Shown here in pieces: positions 32,316 to 40,261 of a stretch of DNA of 64,000 bases (the stretch's first letter is position 1; every line of letters starts with the position of its first letter). Source of the stretch: a virus. Location of the stretch: the IMG/VR virus record IMGVR_UViG_3300045135_000745, positions 1 to 64,000 of that record. One strand, written 5' to 3'. Below the pieces are notes generated by a model. The model saw only the letters and a list, made by a program, of their open reading frames with translations. It was not told the origin of the DNA and did no database searches. Both the position numbers and the translations under genes were made by a program.

Positions 32316-32788
32316 TATCCATTTCCTACTAATACACCATAATAGGTATTATCCATTTTCCACATCGATATAGCAGTATATCCAGTCGCAGCCATATCAG
32401 GAGCTGTTCCACCATTATTTAACCAAGTCATAGTTGGCCAAGTTACGGTATATGCACCCGCATTTAGTAGCAATAATATCGACTGCCCATTATCCCATAA
32501 TAAAGGCGAAATCGTAGTGTTAGCATTCAAGGTATATCGGTGTATCCCTCCTTGATCGGGGTTAACTGAGAGTGTTCCTCCCCATGTGAATCCAAATACT
32601 GTTTCAGTTAAATAAGTAACAGTATCACCGCTGCTGAGGATTCCTGCGGGTAAATGATCGGCGATGTTTGCAGTCGTTACAGCACTAGTAGGTAAGCTAT
32701 TCGCAATATTTTCAGTGGTAATAATTGATTGAGGCAAAATTGCCGTAGAAAAAGTTTGACTAAATCTATCTGATAATCTTCGTGGCAT
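32315..32788 (-). CDS. Fibre-like virion protein
   Basis: 157 residues. An N-terminal stretch with LPQSIITTENIANSLPTSAVTTANIADHLP is a short imperfect repeat (TTENIAN/TTANIAD). The C-terminal domain GIHRYTLNANTTISPLLW and GAYTVTWPTMTWLNNGGTAPDMA resembles the beta-sandwich ends of many marine phage fibres. It shares one base with the 32315 start of the next gene. Likely a distal fibre component. Confidence 0.6.
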   Translation of the reverse strand: MPRRLSDRFSQTFSTAILPQSIITTENIANSLPTSAVTTANIADHLPAGILSSGDTVTYLTETVFGFTWGGTLSVNPDQGGIHRYTLNANTTISPLLWDNGQSILLLLNAGAYTVTWPTMTWLNNGGTAPDMAATGYTAISMWKMDNTYYGVLVGNG

Positions 32789-32798
32789 ATTCTACCCC

Positions 32799-34256
32799 TT
32801 ATGCGCTATAGATCGTTTTTAGTGCGGTACCGCTTGAATTGTAAATTATTAAACTGTCGTTGCTATGTACAATACCAGGATTTGAGTATACTTGCCATGT
32901 AGTACCATCGTATATGAATTGAACTTGTGCACCAGAAATGTCTAAAAGATAATCATCAGCAACCGATTCGATAGTTTGTCCATTTCTTGCTACTGTCAAA
33001 TTATTTGATGCCCAACTTCCGCCATCTCCCACAATAACCTGATCACCAGTACTTGGTGTGGCTGGAAGAGTTAATGTCCATGCACCACCAGTAGTATCTG
33101 CAATAATACCTTCACCGGCAGCAGCAGTATATGTTGTAGTTTTTTTGGTAAAAGTAATACCGCCACCACCACCACCACCAGAGCCCCAACTAAATGAACC
33201 ATCACCGTCAGAAAGAAGTGCTTGACCTGCTGTACCATTACCCGAAACATTTAGTTCATTAGCACCAACTACATTAGCCGCAATCTGAGCATTAATAGAG
33301 GTAGTACCAGAACCAGTTAAATCACCAGATAATGTAATTGTCTGGTTTCCGGTCAAATATGATCCTGCTGGTTGAATTCCTGCTTCAGCTAATGTATTAT
33401 TAACCCAAGCGCTTCCATTCCATTTTAAAATTTCACCAGACGTATTGCTTGTAATAGTAGTATTCGATAAACCGTCTAATGTGTGGTTATGAGATGTTTG
33501 AGAGAAAGAGCTTGCCTGAATACCATCCAATGTATCGGCATCAAGACCTGAACCTGAACCATCTACCGTTTTTATAAGTGTTAGGATTTCAGAAGCTGTT
33601 TGATCGCCAGTTGCCCCGGCTTCGATACCTGCAAGCTTAGAAGCTTCAGTCGATGTATATCCCTGATAGCCGGTAGCATAGGTAATTGCTAATGTGCCGC
33701 TAGTTGTAACAGGACTTCCTGATATTGCAAACCCGGTTGGAACAGTTGCCGAGACGGAGGTAACCGTGCCTGTATTTGTTGTATAACCACTAGGATTTGT
33801 TGCAAGATAAAAAGCGGTTGCATGATTTCCATCAAGCAAGTCAGCATCAAGACCAGAAGCAGCACCATCAACAGTTTTGATCGCAGTAAGGATTTCTGAG
33901 GCAGTCTGATCGGCAGTAGCACCTGCTTCAATACCCGCTAATTTAGAAGCTTCAGTGGATGTATATCCCTGATAGCCTGCTGAATATGTAATAGAAAAAG
34001 TACCGCTTGTAGTAATCGGGCTTCCTGATATTGCAAAGCCAGTCGGAACAGTAGTTGCTACTGATGTAACTGTACCGGTATTTGTTGTATAACCCGCGCC
34101 GTTTGTTAATTGATTATTGTTTGTCGGAATTGTAGGGGTATTAGTAAAGTTATTATAATCTAAGTAGTATGAAGAAGCTTGCCCATTAAGCTTCACGGCA
34201 CCAGTAGAATCTATGTAATTATTAATTTGGGATAAGTCAAAAGATCTTGAACTCAT
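32799..34256 (-). CDS. Tail fibre protein with two-copy internal repeat
   Basis: 485 residues. Two 88-residue repeats lie at 56-143 and 158-245 (GTVTSV.TVPTGFAISGSP...GLDAD.LDG). A collagen-free Gly run (GSGGGGGGG) follows near 365, then a beta-rich C-terminal domain. It ends LIIYNSSGTALKTIYSA, a motif shared with the ends of two other fibre proteins (34267 and 45375 genes). GTVTSV and LDADTLDG segments are usual in long, trimeric phage fibres. Predicted virion surface protein. Confidence 0.8.
   Translation of the reverse strand: MSSRSFDLSQINNYIDSTGAVKLNGQASSYYLDYNNFTNTPTIPTNNNQLTNGAGYTTNTGTVTSVATTVPTGFAISGSPITTSGTFSITYSAGYQGYTSTEASKLAGIEAGATADQTASEILTAIKTVDGAASGLDADLLDGNHATAFYLATNPSGYTTNTGTVTSVSATVPTGFAISGSPVTTSGTLAITYATGYQGYTSTEASKLAGIEAGATGDQTASEILTLIKTVDGSGSGLDADTLDGIQASSFSQTSHNHTLDGLSNTTITSNTSGEILKWNGSAWVNNTLAEAGIQPAGSYLTGNQTITLSGDLTGSGTTSINAQIAANVVGANELNVSGNGTAGQALLSDGDGSFSWGSGGGGGGGITFTKKTTTYTAAAGEGIIADTTGGAWTLTLPATPSTGDQVIVGDGGSWASNNLTVARNGQTIESVADDYLLDISGAQVQFIYDGTTWQVYSNPGIVHSNDSLIIYNSSGTALKTIYSA
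33522..34091 (-). repeat. Internal duplication in fibre gene
   Basis: Two coding units of 264 bases (34091-33828 and 33785-33522), offset 306 bases, encode nearly identical 88-residue segments. The nucleotide sequences differ at many synonymous sites, so the duplication is old or maintained by selection. Confidence 0.8.
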
Positions 34257-34266
34257 TTTCTATACC

Positions 34267-34920
34267 TTATGTTGTCGGGCTGTACATAGTTTTTAAAGCT
34301 GTACCACTAGAATTATAAATCGTTAAAGTTTGAACCCCAGCAAAATTAGAACTAGTAATATCATTATAAGTTGCAACATTAAATGTTGTAAATGCTATAA
34401 CTTGTAAGTCATCTCCAGCAGTTGCGCCACTATTTAAAACAATACTAGTTCCGTTTGATGCTGTATAATCATCCCCAGGTCTTAAAACAATACCGTTTAA
34501 AGAAACTATAATACTACCAACGGTATAACTTAACGTAGCGGCATTATCATCAGCCCCGGTAAAAGTAGTTTGTCCCCCGGTAGCAGTATATTCATATATT
34601 GTTAATGTCTGACTTGCTGCGTCAGCAAATGATAAATTACCAGCACCGTCAGTTTTTATAACTTGACCGTTAGAACCATCTGAGGTGGGTAATGTAAATG
34701 TATTAACGAATGAGGTAAGATTTGCATCATATGCTTGAATAGTAGACCCAATCTTATTATCAATAAGATCTGAATCTACAAAATTCTTAATTATGTTTGA
34801 GGAATTTTTATAGTAAAGTCTACCATCAGCATAGTTGAGGGCAACTTCGCCATATTCTAGATCACCAGTTCCTGGTGCATTACTAGATACAGATGATTTT
34901 TTAAGTAGGACTTTTGCCAT
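34267..34920 (-). CDS. Fibre-like virion protein with YNSSGTALKT tail
   Basis: 217 residues. The start MAKVLLKKSSV and GDLEYGEVALNYADGRLYYKNSS are the common N-terminus of marine phage tail fibres (baseplate-proximal end). The central segment PGDDYTASNGTSIVLNSGATAGDDLQVIAF is a recurrent beta repeat in fibre stalks. It ends TIYNSSGTALKTMYSPTT. A late box with a 12-bp leader hairpin lies upstream. It probably precedes the 485-residue protein in the same fibre. Confidence 0.7.
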   Translation of the reverse strand: MAKVLLKKSSVSSNAPGTGDLEYGEVALNYADGRLYYKNSSNIIKNFVDSDLIDNKIGSTIQAYDANLTSFVNTFTLPTSDGSNGQVIKTDGAGNLSFADAASQTLTIYEYTATGGQTTFTGADDNAATLSYTVGSIIVSLNGIVLRPGDDYTASNGTSIVLNSGATAGDDLQVIAFTTFNVATYNDITSSNFAGVQTLTIYNSSGTALKTMYSPTT

Positions 34921-34950
34921 AGTAATTCCTTAAAAAAGGGTTTAGTTTAG

Positions 34951-34992
34951 AGTCTGGAATATAAAAATATCCCAGACTTTCAGTTATTTATA
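34951..34992 (-). promoter_or_regulatory. Late promoter with 12-bp leader hairpin
   Basis: TATAAATA (34992-34985) is followed within seven bases by AGTCTGGGATAT-TTTT-ATATTCCAGACT (34978-34951), a 12-bp stem with one G-T pair. The expected late transcript start coincides with the stem base. The fibre gene starts at 34920. Confidence 0.7.
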
Positions 34993-34993
34993 A

Positions 34994-36577
34994 TTAGAAT
35001 GTGCCGCCATCAATAGTGGCAAGAGCAACTGCACCAGCGGTAACTGTAAACTCATTTGCATCAAAACTTGCAACACCCTTGTTAGAAGAGCTAGCAAGCT
35101 CTGCTGCAAAAGTGATTGTACCAGCGCCATCGTCATATGTAATGTCGAGACCTTCGCCTTCGGCAAAAGTGCTGCTAACAAGGTGATCTTCAAGAACTTC
35201 TTTCCAATCAACCCCAGCAAACTCAAGTGATGTAGAACCTGTCATATTCAGGGTCTTGTTCATCTCCCATTCATCGTTTGCACCGTTGAATGTAAAGGTA
35301 GCTTTCGTGCCTGAGTAAAGCGCTCCACCGATTGTAATACCAGCACCATCCGCTGCGGCAGCGTTACCAGCTGAATCGGCAAGAACCATATTTAAATCAT
35401 TGATGGAAACTGTAGTTGAGTTAACTGTTGTCGTAGTACCTTGTACTGTAAGACTACCACGAATAATAACGTCACCGCCATCAGAATCAATTGGGTTTGG
35501 ATCGAGGTAAAGAACGCCAGTTGTAGATGCGACAGTATTATCAAGGATCCTAATATTATCAACATCAATCTGGGTTAAGCCAGCAATAGTTGTTGATGTT
35601 GCACCTAAAGCAATATTAGTAGAACCAATAGTTAAACTGGAGTTAGCGAGTTCAGCGTTAGCAACACCGCCATTTTTAATCGTAACTAAACCAGATGAAA
35701 CCGCAAAGTTATCTGAGCTAAATTGTGCAATACCTTTTGCCGAGGTAGAAGCATTATCACCAGCAACTGTAACAGTATTATCAGTTACCGTTGTAGTAAT
35801 ACCAGAGCCACCTGTGAAGGTCAGAGTATCCGAAGAGGTAACAGTGTCTGTACCAGTATCACCAGCAATAGCTAAATCCGTGGAGATCGAAGCTGTGCCC
35901 GCTGCTGTTAAACGACCTTGCTGATCAACCGTAAATGTCGGAATAGCAGTTGAAGAACCATAAGACCCAGCAGTTACTGCTGTATTATCCAGGTCAATAG
36001 TAATAGTGTTATTAGTAACTGTAGTTGTAATACCAGTATCACCGGAGAATGTGACAGTCTCTTGACCGGCAACTGCATCAGGTGTACCACCATCTGCTGC
36101 TAAAGTAAAGATGGTTGAGCCACCAGCAAACTGGTCGTCAACATATTTTTTAGTAGCAGCATCCTGATTTGATGTAGGATCAACCACGTTAGTAATTTTA
36201 GAAGTAGCAACGTCTACTGCCCCGGAACCATTAGGGCTAAGTACGATATTACCATTCGTATCTGTTGAGCTGATCGTATTACCATTCAGATCAAGGTTAT
36301 CGACTTTTAAGTTATCGATCTTACTTGATGCATCGACGATAATTGCACTGGAGGCTGTAAGCGTACCAGCGACATGATCAAGCATATTAGTAAAATATTC
36401 ACCGCCGACTACGACGATTGATGTTGCGTTACCTGAGCCATCGTCACCCTTACCAAAAAACAGGCGGTCGCCTGAATTGGCCTGAGTGCCTGTTCCCATT
36501 GCATAGGCTATCTCGGCCGTTTTCAGGGAGCCTGGTGCCGAGGTGCCCGTAGATCTTTTGATTCTAATTACGGCCAT
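34994..36577 (-). CDS. Large fibre/structural protein
   Basis: 527 residues. MAVIRIKRSTGTSAPGSLKTAEIAYAMGTG is a marine phage fibre N-terminus. Repeated blocks follow: ETVTFSGDTGITTTVTNNTITIDL and DTLTFTGGSGITTTVTDNTVTVAG, and SSDNFAVSSGLVTIKNGG with SFDANEFTVTAGAVALATIDGG. It ends ATIDGGTF, resembling the FNGGNF end of the 36577-36849 product. Its start overlaps that gene stop as TAATG. Probably a long trimeric stalk. Confidence 0.75.
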   Translation of the reverse strand: MAVIRIKRSTGTSAPGSLKTAEIAYAMGTGTQANSGDRLFFGKGDDGSGNATSIVVVGGEYFTNMLDHVAGTLTASSAIIVDASSKIDNLKVDNLDLNGNTISSTDTNGNIVLSPNGSGAVDVATSKITNVVDPTSNQDAATKKYVDDQFAGGSTIFTLAADGGTPDAVAGQETVTFSGDTGITTTVTNNTITIDLDNTAVTAGSYGSSTAIPTFTVDQQGRLTAAGTASISTDLAIAGDTGTDTVTSSDTLTFTGGSGITTTVTDNTVTVAGDNASTSAKGIAQFSSDNFAVSSGLVTIKNGGVANAELANSSLTIGSTNIALGATSTTIAGLTQIDVDNIRILDNTVASTTGVLYLDPNPIDSDGGDVIIRGSLTVQGTTTTVNSTTVSINDLNMVLADSAGNAAAADGAGITIGGALYSGTKATFTFNGANDEWEMNKTLNMTGSTSLEFAGVDWKEVLEDHLVSSTFAEGEGLDITYDDGAGTITFAAELASSSNKGVASFDANEFTVTAGAVALATIDGGTF

Positions 36578-36849
36578 TAGAAGTTGCCTCCGTTAAATGT
36601 AGTATTCGTATTTGTTAATTCAACTTTGGATTCAAAGTTTTGTGTTCCATCATTATATACTAGTAACGCGCCATCGGTAACGCCTGTGATATCGATACCA
36701 GCAAGAGAACCGAGTTCAATATCTCCAGAGGTGACTCTTCGCACAATTCTAACCGGCGTACCCACGGTAACTTTTTTAATGGTAGTTTGACTACCGGTAA
36801 CAGCTGTACGACTAACACTGCTTTGACCTGTAGTAATTCTAATTGCCAT
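36577..36849 (-). CDS. Small fibre-associated structural protein
   Basis: 90 residues starting MAIRITTGQSSVSRTAVTGSQTT. GSLAGIDITGVTDGALLVYNDGTQNFES is a segment seen repeatedly in marine phage fibre proteins (ITGVTDGALLVYN). It ends TNTTFNGGNF. GAGGT precedes the start, and TAATG coupling links it to the 527-residue protein. It could be an adaptor between baseplate and fibre. Confidence 0.6.
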   Translation of the reverse strand: MAIRITTGQSSVSRTAVTGSQTTIKKVTVGTPVRIVRRVTSGDIELGSLAGIDITGVTDGALLVYNDGTQNFESKVELTNTNTTFNGGNF

Positions 36850-36851
36850 TC

Positions 36852-37208
36852 TTACCTCGTGACCGACGGTGTTACTTCAAGATTTCCTTCCAATACTCTT
36901 TCAATGATAGTGTTTCCGGCACTATCATTATAAGAGATTTCCACATCATAAACCCAACGTCCAGGCTTCATAGCATCCGTCTGGGCGTTGGTTAATTCTA
37001 AAACTAATTTTCCGAGGGGTCTATTAACTTCTGTAAGGGTAGCAGTGAAATTTACCGTATTATCGCTATCTGCGTTATACGATCTTTTCGCCTTAGCTGC
37101 TGCACTAAAGCCATTCAAATTTTTTACAGATCCATCTTTATCGAGTAGTTCTAACTCGATTGCTACATCGGCGCCTTGGTCGATAGTGAATTCTTCGAAT
37201 TGAGCCAT
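36852..37208 (-). CDS. Ig-/BppU-like structural protein
   Basis: 118 residues. DQGADVAIELELLDKDGSVKNLNGFSAAAKAKRSY and RWVYDVEISYNDSAGNTIIERVLEGNLEVTPSVTR follow the beta-sandwich pattern of baseplate upper-protein N-terminal domains (D..G..L.G......Y.v......I..Gtv.v.p.VTR). It is the first gene of the fibre module, behind a late box, with GAGG upstream of the start. A baseplate-fibre connector role is inferred. Confidence 0.6.
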   Translation of the reverse strand: MAQFEEFTIDQGADVAIELELLDKDGSVKNLNGFSAAAKAKRSYNADSDNTVNFTATLTEVNRPLGKLVLELTNAQTDAMKPGRWVYDVEISYNDSAGNTIIERVLEGNLEVTPSVTR

Positions 37209-37233
37209 AGTATCCTCTTGAATATCTTACCAT

Positions 37234-37241
37234 TATTTATA
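37234..37241 (-). promoter_or_regulatory. T4-type late promoter for the fibre module
   Basis: Exact TATAAATA on the minus strand, 26 bases before the start at 37208. Confidence 0.8.
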
Positions 37242-37269
37242 ATAGTTTTCATTTGAAGATTTAGATATA

Positions 37270-37329
37270 TTAGGGGGATTTACAAACTAATGTTTATTGG
37301 TATAATAGAATAGGCTTATTCGGAGGGGG
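37270..37329 (+). promoter_or_regulatory. GGGGG-TTTACA promoter element C, antisense to the radical SAM gene
   Basis: Plus strand TTAGGGGGA-TTTACA (37279-37284)-N16-TATAAT (37301-37306), then an imperfect palindrome GAATAGGCTTATTC (37308-37321) and GGAGGGGG (37322-37329). Spacing from TTTACA to the G-rich block equals element A. It overlaps the stop and last codons of the minus-strand radical SAM gene at 37316; no plus-strand gene follows. Confidence 0.6.
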
Positions 37330-38329
37330 TTATATAACTATCAAGTAACCAAGTAGAAATCTGATTGTTAATCAGATGATCAATCTTATCATAATTGTAG
37401 TTTGACCGAGGTAATCTATCTAATTCTTCTTTTAGCGTATTGTAGATCTTTTTCAACTTTTCTAATGATAGATTCCAAATAGCACAGTGCTCCGGATATC
37501 GAATAGTATTGTACCAAAGCTTGACGTGGTGCTTGTGAGTCCATCTCGCAAACTCTACCATCTCATCCCAATTTTGTCGCATTGGATTAACCATAATGGA
37601 AAGATCCCGGTTACCCTCTTTACAGTACTTATTAAAGATCTCGAAGTTTTTAAATAACATCTGTAGATCGCCGTTAATACGGATCTCAGCATAACGTTCA
37701 GGAATAAGACTATCAATGGAGATGTTGATATGGATGTTGCACATATCTAGGATTTTCTGAACACGCTTATTATACACTGTGCCATTTGTAGCGATATTAA
37801 CTTTTAATCCTGGATTTAGTTCAGCAACATCTTCACAGATATCAAGAACAATCTTCTGTGCAAATGGTTCACCACCATTGAATCGTAATTCTTCCAGGTG
37901 TGGTATAAACTCTCTTAGCTGCTCACGGAATGATTCATCATAGATCTGTGGTAAAGGCGGTAGCTTATCACGATTCTTACGAATGCCAGAAGATAGTACA
38001 CCAGAACACATAACACATTCTAGGTTACATTGGTTACTCAGTTCCAGTTCCATGAGACTGGGATATTCTTTTACAGTAAACTGATCGTAAGCCTTTGCAA
38101 GCGGCCAAACGCCATTGTCAATATCTTTCTTACACTCTGCACACTTACCGAGAAACACGTCATTAGCAATATTATCTCTGATTCGTTGATAGTGCTCGCC
38201 AAACCAAATATCACGAATAGATCTTTCTGGTGACCAACGATCAATAGCACCAACAGTAAGCCAGCAAGGTGCAACTGTACCAAATACAGTAAAGTACATG
38301 TTATTGACTGGTGCTTTACATATAGGCAT
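37316..38329 (-). CDS. Radical SAM protein with N-terminal twitch/SPASM-like domain
   Basis: 337 residues. The N-terminal region has Cys residues at 4, 22, 63 and 66 (PCWLTVGA, GKCAECKK), as in N-terminal twitch domains that hold an extra Fe-S cluster. The radical SAM motif is C101-x3-C105-x2-C108 (CNLECVMC), with the SAM-binding GGE at 152-154 (LRFNGGEPF) and VNIATNGTVYN after it. Such enzymes cleave SAM to a 5'-deoxyadenosyl radical; twitch/SPASM members often modify peptides or sugars. The substrate is unknown. GGAG lies upstream; it overlaps the next rSAM gene by 14 bases. Confidence 0.85.
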   Translation of the reverse strand: MPICKAPVNNMYFTVFGTVAPCWLTVGAIDRWSPERSIRDIWFGEHYQRIRDNIANDVFLGKCAECKKDIDNGVWPLAKAYDQFTVKEYPSLMELELSNQCNLECVMCSGVLSSGIRKNRDKLPPLPQIYDESFREQLREFIPHLEELRFNGGEPFAQKIVLDICEDVAELNPGLKVNIATNGTVYNKRVQKILDMCNIHINISIDSLIPERYAEIRINGDLQMLFKNFEIFNKYCKEGNRDLSIMVNPMRQNWDEMVEFARWTHKHHVKLWYNTIRYPEHCAIWNLSLEKLKKIYNTLKEELDRLPRSNYNYDKIDHLINNQISTWLLDSYITPSE

Positions 38330-39449
38330 AAATTAATTCACTCCATGCAGGATAAACTTCTTTAAAATCCTCTTGTCTGATTTTATCTAAGAATTCGGTT
38401 TCTTTTATAAAATTTTGATCCCATGATATATCACTCATCATGAAAAGAATGATTGCTTTGAATCTAGGATCTGACCCGTGTTTATTTAAGATTTCAATTT
38501 TAATCTTGGAATGTAGATTCTTAATACAAAGCCATCCAGGACCATGGAGTATATTGTTTACTGTCAGAATATCATTATCATCTGCCCAATCGAATAATTC
38601 GTGAAGATCCCATATATTATAATTGTTAATTGTTGGATGTAGTTTCAAATCAATATCATCATACGATCTAAGTTTTAAAATATTTTTTTCAATAGTTTTC
38701 CAATTAGCCGCGTGACGTTGATATTCTAATCTTTCTCCTATATCGTCAATACTGACTAATACCTTTACCTCTTTAAACTTTAGTAAACCATTAATCATGG
38801 ATTGATTTAAAATGCTACCGTTCGTAGTAATAAGAACTGTAATATTTTTTGCATATTCTGATTGAGAAATTATCTCTATCATTCTTTTTGATTCAGGACT
38901 TACGAATGGTTCACCGCCAGTGAATTCAATCTGTTCTAAATGTGGTAATACTTTATCGAAGAAATACTTTTCGTTTTTAGTACCAAGAATCTTATTTGAC
39001 AAATAATAATCTTCATCTTCTCTAACAAATCCGCGGAAAACTTTATCCTCTTTTAGTATTAAACTACTGTAAGAGTAATCACACATTCTACATTTAAAAT
39101 TACAGACATTACTCAATTTCAAATCAAAAAATTTGGGCGTATCTGCTTCTAATGTATATTTTTTTTCTTCCAAATAAACATCATTATAGATTTGTCTTAA
39201 ACTTCTAAATCCGGCTTTCTCTTCTTCCCAGCAAGATGAACATTCTGCGATCTTTTTATTATCTAAAAATGCTTGCCTGATCTTCTTGAAATCGTTACCG
39301 TTCCAGATCCCTTCATAAGTGTCGTCTTTCAAAGATCCGGTGGGGTAATTGAATTGACTACGCTTTTCTGCAAACTTACAGCATGGACGCACCAATCCTT
39401 CATTATCAGATGTGATACCAATCCATGGCATTACACAAAAATTATTCAT
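38316..39449 (-). CDS. Radical SAM protein with N-terminal twitch/SPASM-like domain
   Basis: 377 residues from the ATG at 39449. N-terminal cluster domain: C5, C23-C24 (GLVRPCCKF), C70 and C73 (AECSSCW). Radical SAM core: C116-x3-C120-x2-C123 (CNFKCRMC), then LEQIEFTGGEPFVSP with the GGE motif and VLITTNGSIL. It has the same domain order as the 37316-38329 product but is diverged, so they are paralogues or partners. The stop lies in the start region of that gene and its start overlaps the SPASM-only gene, indicating one transcript. Confidence 0.87.
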   Translation of the reverse strand: MNNFCVMPWIGITSDNEGLVRPCCKFAEKRSQFNYPTGSLKDDTYEGIWNGNDFKKIRQAFLDNKKIAECSSCWEEEKAGFRSLRQIYNDVYLEEKKYTLEADTPKFFDLKLSNVCNFKCRMCDYSYSSLILKEDKVFRGFVREDEDYYLSNKILGTKNEKYFFDKVLPHLEQIEFTGGEPFVSPESKRMIEIISQSEYAKNITVLITTNGSILNQSMINGLLKFKEVKVLVSIDDIGERLEYQRHAANWKTIEKNILKLRSYDDIDLKLHPTINNYNIWDLHELFDWADDNDILTVNNILHGPGWLCIKNLHSKIKIEILNKHGSDPRFKAIILFMMSDISWDQNFIKETEFLDKIRQEDFKEVYPAWSELIYAYM

Positions 39450-39840
39450 CGTTTTTCTTTGTACAGTATTTCTCACATTGTCTTATAATCCGGTTAGGAC
39501 TATCCCAAGATTCTGGCAACGTTTTTGTAAACCATTCACTTCCTATAATTTCCTCTAACCCCACGTTATGGATATTATATTTTTCTTTATTGGTATAATA
39601 TTGCATTAGTGTATTATCTGCAAAAGTTTCATGCTGGATGATATTACGATCCCCGATTTGATTGCTGATATTATTTTCTCTTACCGGTCTATCTTCTGGC
39701 ACATCAAGTTTATCGAACATATAAATCACGTTTGCTAAATAACAGCATGGTAATACTTGTCCATCGGGATTAATTAGCAATCTTTTCGATTCCATCCACT
39801 GGCATCTGACGTTCATCTTATTTTCATTCAGTTGCTTCAT
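39442..39840 (-). CDS. Stand-alone SPASM/twitch-like protein
   Basis: 132 residues from the ATG at 39840 (the frame opens further upstream but overlaps the neighbour more). It has RCQWMESKRLLINPDGQVLPCCYLAN and a C-terminal CEKYC: the layout of a SPASM/twitch auxiliary Fe-S domain, but with no CxxxCxxC radical SAM core. EEIIGSEWFTKTLPESW matches the neighbour at 39824-40261. It may be a cluster-bearing partner for the adjacent radical SAM enzymes or the remnant of a fused enzyme. Confidence 0.65.
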   Translation of the reverse strand: MKQLNENKMNVRCQWMESKRLLINPDGQVLPCCYLANVIYMFDKLDVPEDRPVRENNISNQIGDRNIIQHETFADNTLMQYYTNKEKYNIHNVGLEEIIGSEWFTKTLPESWDSPNRIIRQCEKYCTKKNDE

Positions 39841-40261
39841 TTTTTCTCGGCCTGGATTTGTTAGGATGGTAATGTTCCGCATTAACCGAACAATATTTTT
39901 TACAAAGTCTATGTGTTAGATTTTCATCGTCCCAAGATTCTGGCAATGTCTTAGTAAACCATTCGTGATTTAAAATATCTTCTAATGAATTATTGTGAAG
40001 ATTTAATTTATCTTTATCCTTAAAATATTCTATAGCCAGATATGGATTTCTACTTTTATCGTTTCTAACAGCATCTTTTTTAAATTTCCCGCCACCATAT
40101 ACCATTTCATCTGGAAAATCTTTTTCAAGATCCGGACCGAAAAAATTCACCATTGAAAAAGAATTAGCAAGATAGCAACATGGATACACTTGACCATCGA
40201 TGTTTACTAATGCATTATTCTTTGCCATCCATTCACAGCGTATTTTTTGTCGATTCTTCAT
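39824..40261 (-). CDS. Stand-alone SPASM/twitch-like protein, paralogue
   Basis: 145 residues, clearly homologous to the 39442-39840 product: IRCEWMAKNNALVNIDGQVYPCCYLAN, LEDILNHEWFTKTLPESWDDENLTHRLCKKYC. The Cys set (C-x..CC..C-x3-C) is conserved; a radical SAM core is absent. Tandem duplication kept both copies intact, arguing for function. It overlaps the radical SAM gene at 40233 by 29 bases and the paralogue by 17. Confidence 0.7.
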   Translation of the reverse strand: MKNRQKIRCEWMAKNNALVNIDGQVYPCCYLANSFSMVNFFGPDLEKDFPDEMVYGGGKFKKDAVRNDKSRNPYLAIEYFKDKDKLNLHNNSLEDILNHEWFTKTLPESWDDENLTHRLCKKYCSVNAEHYHPNKSRPRKNEATE

